A stretch of DNA of 64,000 nt, taken from assembly GCA_023402075.1 (NCBI GenBank), contig JAEXCS010000013.1, forward strand, positions 45,400 to 109,399, written 5' to 3'. Position numbers and translations under genes: made by a program. This stretch comes from Bacillota bacterium (GTDB taxonomy: Bacteria > Bacillota > Clostridia > Oscillospirales > Oscillospiraceae). The number at the start of each line of letters is the position of its first letter. Positions within the stretch are counted from its first letter, which is position 1. This document shows positions 61,910 to 64,000 of the stretch, piece after piece. The notes below the pieces were generated by a model. That model did no database searches, was not told where the DNA came from, and was given only the letters and a program-made list of their open reading frames with translations.

Positions 61910-63304
61910 ATGAAGGCCAAAAGCACGTTTTACTGTACGGAGTGCGGAAATGAGACGCCCAAGTGGGCGGGGAAGTGCCCCGCCTGCGGCGCATGGAACA
62001 CGGTGGTAGAGCGCCCCGCGGAGGCGGCTCCGAAAAAGTCCCGGGGAATTGGGAAAGCGGCGGCTCCGGCAATCGCGGCCACAGGCGGCGCTCGCCGCGC
62101 CCGTCCGGTGACGGATTTGGAAACCGCATCGGAAATTCGCTTCCCTACCGGAATGGGGGAGCTGGACCGAGTCCTTGGCGGCGGGGCCGTCAAGGGCTCG
62201 CTGGTGCTGGTGGGCGGCGCGCCGGGTATCGGAAAATCCACGCTGATGCTGCAAATTTGCAGCAAGCTTTGCGAATTTTCAAAGGTCCTGTATGTATCCG
62301 GAGAGGAGTCGGAGCACCAGCTGAAGCTGCGGGCAAAGCGGCTGGATGTGGAAAGCGAACGATTGTTTGTTATCTCGGAAACCTGCTTGGGAGATGTGCT
62401 GGAGACGGTGGCGGTGGAGCAGCCCGATATTCTCATCATTGACTCTATTCAGACGCTGTATAATGACGCGCTGGATTCCCCTGCAGGGAGCGTAGGGCAG
62501 GTGAAGGACTGTACCATGGCGCTGATGCAGCTTGCCAAGGGACAGGAGGTCACGGTATTCGTCATCGGACATGTGAATAAGGAAGGCTCTATTGCCGGCC
62601 CCAAGGTTTTGGAACACATGGTGGACTGTGTGCTGTATTTCGAGGGAGATCAGCACAGCTCCTACCGCATTTTGCGGGCGGCAAAGAATCGCTTTGGGGC
62701 CACCAATGAAATCGGCGTGTTCGAGATGGAGGACGCGGGTCTGCACGAGGTGCAAAACCCCTCAGAGATGCTGCTGGCTGGTCGCCCGGCGGATGCACCG
62801 GGGAGCTGCGTCACCTGCGTGATGGAGGGCGTTCGGCCCGTGCTGGCAGAGGTGCAGGCCCTGATTGCCCCCAGTGGCTACGGAACGCCCCGCCGCACCA
62901 GCAATGGGTTTGATTACAACCGGGCGGCCATGCTGATTGCGGTGCTGGAAAAGAGGGGAGGGCTAAAGCTTTCCACCTGTGATACCTATTTGAATATTAT
63001 CGGTGGATTGTGGCTGGACGAGCCTGCTGCCGACCTTGCCGCCGCTGTGGCGCTGGCCTCCAGCTATCTGGATCAGCCGATCCCCGGCGATCTGGTGGCC
63101 ATTGGAGAAGTGGGCCTGACAGGGGAGCTGCGCAGCGTCAGCCAGCTGGGACAGCGGGTGAACGAGGTGCAGCGCCTGGGGTTCAAGCGTTGCCTGATTC
63201 CGGAGCATCGGTCCCAGTCACTCCATCCACCGGCGGGACTGGAGTTGATTCCGGTGCGCAATATTGGAGAGGCCCTGCGGGCCGTGCTGCGCAAACAGGG
63301 ATGA
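61910..63304 (+). CDS. radA: DNA repair protein RadA
   Basis: A RecA-like helicase that helps branch migration in recombination. It has an N-terminal zinc finger (YCTECGNETPKWAGKCPACG), Walker A GGAPGIGKSTLMLQI, Walker B ILIIDSIQTL, the family-specific AKNRFGATNEIGVFEM, and a Lon-like C-terminal domain (GEVGLTGELRSVSQLGQRVN). Total 464 aa. It begins directly after the cwlD stop with GGAGG 11 bases upstream. Confidence 0.96.
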   Translation: MKAKSTFYCTECGNETPKWAGKCPACGAWNTVVERPAEAAPKKSRGIGKAAAPAIAATGGARRARPVTDLETASEIRFPTGMGELDRVLGGGAVKGSLVLVGGAPGIGKSTLMLQICSKLCEFSKVLYVSGEESEHQLKLRAKRLDVESERLFVISETCLGDVLETVAVEQPDILIIDSIQTLYNDALDSPAGSVGQVKDCTMALMQLAKGQEVTVFVIGHVNKEGSIAGPKVLEHMVDCVLYFEGDQHSSYRILRAAKNRFGATNEIGVFEMEDAGLHEVQNPSEMLLAGRPADAPGSCVTCVMEGVRPVLAEVQALIAPSGYGTPRRTSNGFDYNRAAMLIAVLEKRGGLKLSTCDTYLNIIGGLWLDEPAADLAAAVALASSYLDQPIPGDLVAIGEVGLTGELRSVSQLGQRVNEVQRLGFKRCLIPEHRSQSLHPPAGLELIPVRNIGEALRAVLRKQG

Positions 63305-63416
63305 AATGAACGCAGCCGCCTCCGGCGGGTGAAATGCCCGCCGCTGCCGCGCAGTCCAGATCGCACAGCCCGTCCTTTTGATAGATACAGGCAGAAGTGC
63401 ATGGAATAAGACCCAT
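63183..63416 (-). CDS. Small Cys-rich protein, antisense to the radA end
   Basis: A 77-codon frame starting MGLIPCTSACIYQKDGLCDL, then GGCVHFIPVCAAR. The opening CxxxCxYQxDGxCxL pattern is like short Cys-rich Clostridial proteins of about 50 aa. The codons after 63301 overlap radA on the other strand and may be non-native read-through. The ribosome site is weak. Confidence 0.4.
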   Translation of the reverse strand: MGLIPCTSACIYQKDGLCDLDCAAAAGISPAGGGCVHFIPVCAARPAGPLQYCAPESTPVPPVDGVTGTDAPESGNA

Positions 63417-63594
63417 AAAATCCAGTCCGTTCCTTTCTGTTTAAAGATGATCGAGGGCTGCCCAGACGTTTGGGGTTAGGATGTGCCAAAATGGCAGAGT
63501 TTATGATTCGGTGAACCCTGCAAAAGCGGAGCTCACCGAATCCGTGTCATGTAAGATGTGAGCGGTTGGGTGGGGCGTTGGGCAAAATATTCAG

Positions 63595-63623
63595 TTGACA
63601 TCTGTGATGTGTCGCTCTATACT
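63595..63623 (+). promoter_or_regulatory. Sigma-A promoter into the terminal non-coding region
   Basis: Consensus TTGACA and TATACT with a 17-base spacer; no start codon with a ribosome site is seen in the next 370 bases. Confidence 0.75.
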
Positions 63624-63874
63624 GGAAAAACGTGGTGCTGTGTGTAATCTTCTACACTTGATTGTGAGTTTTGCATGCGGAGGATTCGTCTTTTGCGAGT
63701 AATTGAGACAAGCGTATGGCGCGTGGGAAAACCTTTATTTTGTTGCCCGGAGCGGCTGGCCCCAAGCGCGATGCGGGGCGCTGCTTTCGACGCGCTGCCT
63801 ACGACACGCAGCGCGCGCAGCCCGACGGTACGTCGGGGCGGAGGGCGGACAGTCGATATTGTTTTACAAGGGCG

Positions 63875-63902
63875 ATTGAACAAAATAAAAATTTTGTTCA
63901 AT
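63875..63902. repeat. AT-rich inverted repeat, copy 2
   Basis: ATTGAACAAAAT, loop AAAA, ATTTTGTTCAAT, followed by GTAGGGG. Compared with copy 1 near 49783, one G-C pair of the stem is swapped to C-G, keeping the pairing. Confidence 0.55.
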
Positions 63903-64000
63903 GTAGGGGAGCGCAAAAGACCAAAAATAGAAATACATACCCCTACATTGTCAAAGCCGCGTCTCTATTGCCGGTTCGGCTTTTCGTTCGTAGCGGCCAT

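Larger units (their letters stand above)
63417..64000 (+). other. Non-coding stretch with promoter and clustered hairpins
   Basis: No protein gene is supported. A strong promoter, TTGACA (63595-63600) with 17 bases to TATACT (63618-63623), directs transcription toward the window end. Downstream lie three GC-rich hairpins in a row within about 63758-63836 (GCCCC/GGGGC, CGCGCTGC/GCAGCGCG, CCCGAC/GTCGGG). After them come an AT-rich hairpin (63875-63902) and a long-loop pair AATGTAGGGG/CCCCTACATT (63900-63949). This may be a small RNA or a long leader of a gene beyond the window. Confidence 0.5.

Noticed and set aside
63617..63916. 99-codon minus-strand frame at the window end
   Set aside because: Runs through a strong plus-strand promoter and several hairpins; low-complexity basic composition and no ribosome site.

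Overview
The window is a 64 kb stretch of high-GC, low-copy chromosomal DNA from an endospore-forming Firmicute. The spore genes (cotJ cluster, cwlD, spoIIM, yunB, sigH, a SpoIID-domain protein), addAB, T-box control of tyrS, asnA, archaeal-type asd, short leaders and sigma-A promoters together point to class Clostridia. The GC content and gene families suggest the Oscillospiraceae (Oscillibacter/Flavonifractor-like); that family assignment is inference. No tRNA, rRNA or CRISPR array was seen.

Layout. 1-5 kb: coaE, an M18 aminopeptidase, and the asnA/gltX pair on the minus strand. 5-9 kb: trpS, then a tagO-mnaA-membrane protein cell-envelope run. 9-11 kb: three small minus-strand genes, two of them Gly/Pro-rich and possibly spore-associated, plus a DUF1643 gene. 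11-21.9 kb: addB-addA, a zinc-ribbon protein, a CDF metal exporter, and a uracil permease behind a leader-peptide attenuator. 22-29 kb: T-box-tyrS, an ABC-F ATPase, asd, a SpoIID-domain protein and queA. 29.5-35 kb: a two-component system divergent from a VTC / DUF4956 / CotH operon, lying between queA and tgt-yajC. 37-47 kb: spoIIM-xerD, an ECF sigma / DUF4179 anti-sigma pair, ruvC-ruvA-DUF6054-ruvB, glmM, sigH. 47-55 kb: DUF1858, trmK-nif3-yebC, RNase P RNA on the minus strand, murD, yunB, ligA. 60-64 kb: cotJA-cotJB fusion, cwlD, radA, and a promoter in front of a non-coding, hairpin-rich stretch.

The most striking feature is at 54.9-60.5 kb. The spore coat gene cotJC (a manganese-catalase-like protein) is cut in two. 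Codons 1-32 lie directly after cotJB at 60412-60507, and the rest lies at 54923-55438, both on the minus strand. The two breakpoints carry the same 14-base motif, CA(G/A)TACGG(A/G)GGACC, in the same codon register. Removing the 4,988 bp between them recreates one open frame of about 198 codons. The intervening DNA begins with a large serine recombinase and holds a 59-aa protein of unknown function, a Cu/Zn superoxide dismutase, an isochorismatase-type hydrolase and a DEAD-box RNA helicase. This has the architecture of a skin-like, developmentally excised element that would restore a spore coat operon in the mother cell.

Other points worth following are a uracil-permease leader that resembles enterobacterial pyrBI attenuation, the uncharacterised TCS/VTC/DUF4956/CotH module with paired direct-repeat operators, a probably leaderless sigH, and an in-frame cotJA-cotJB fusion.
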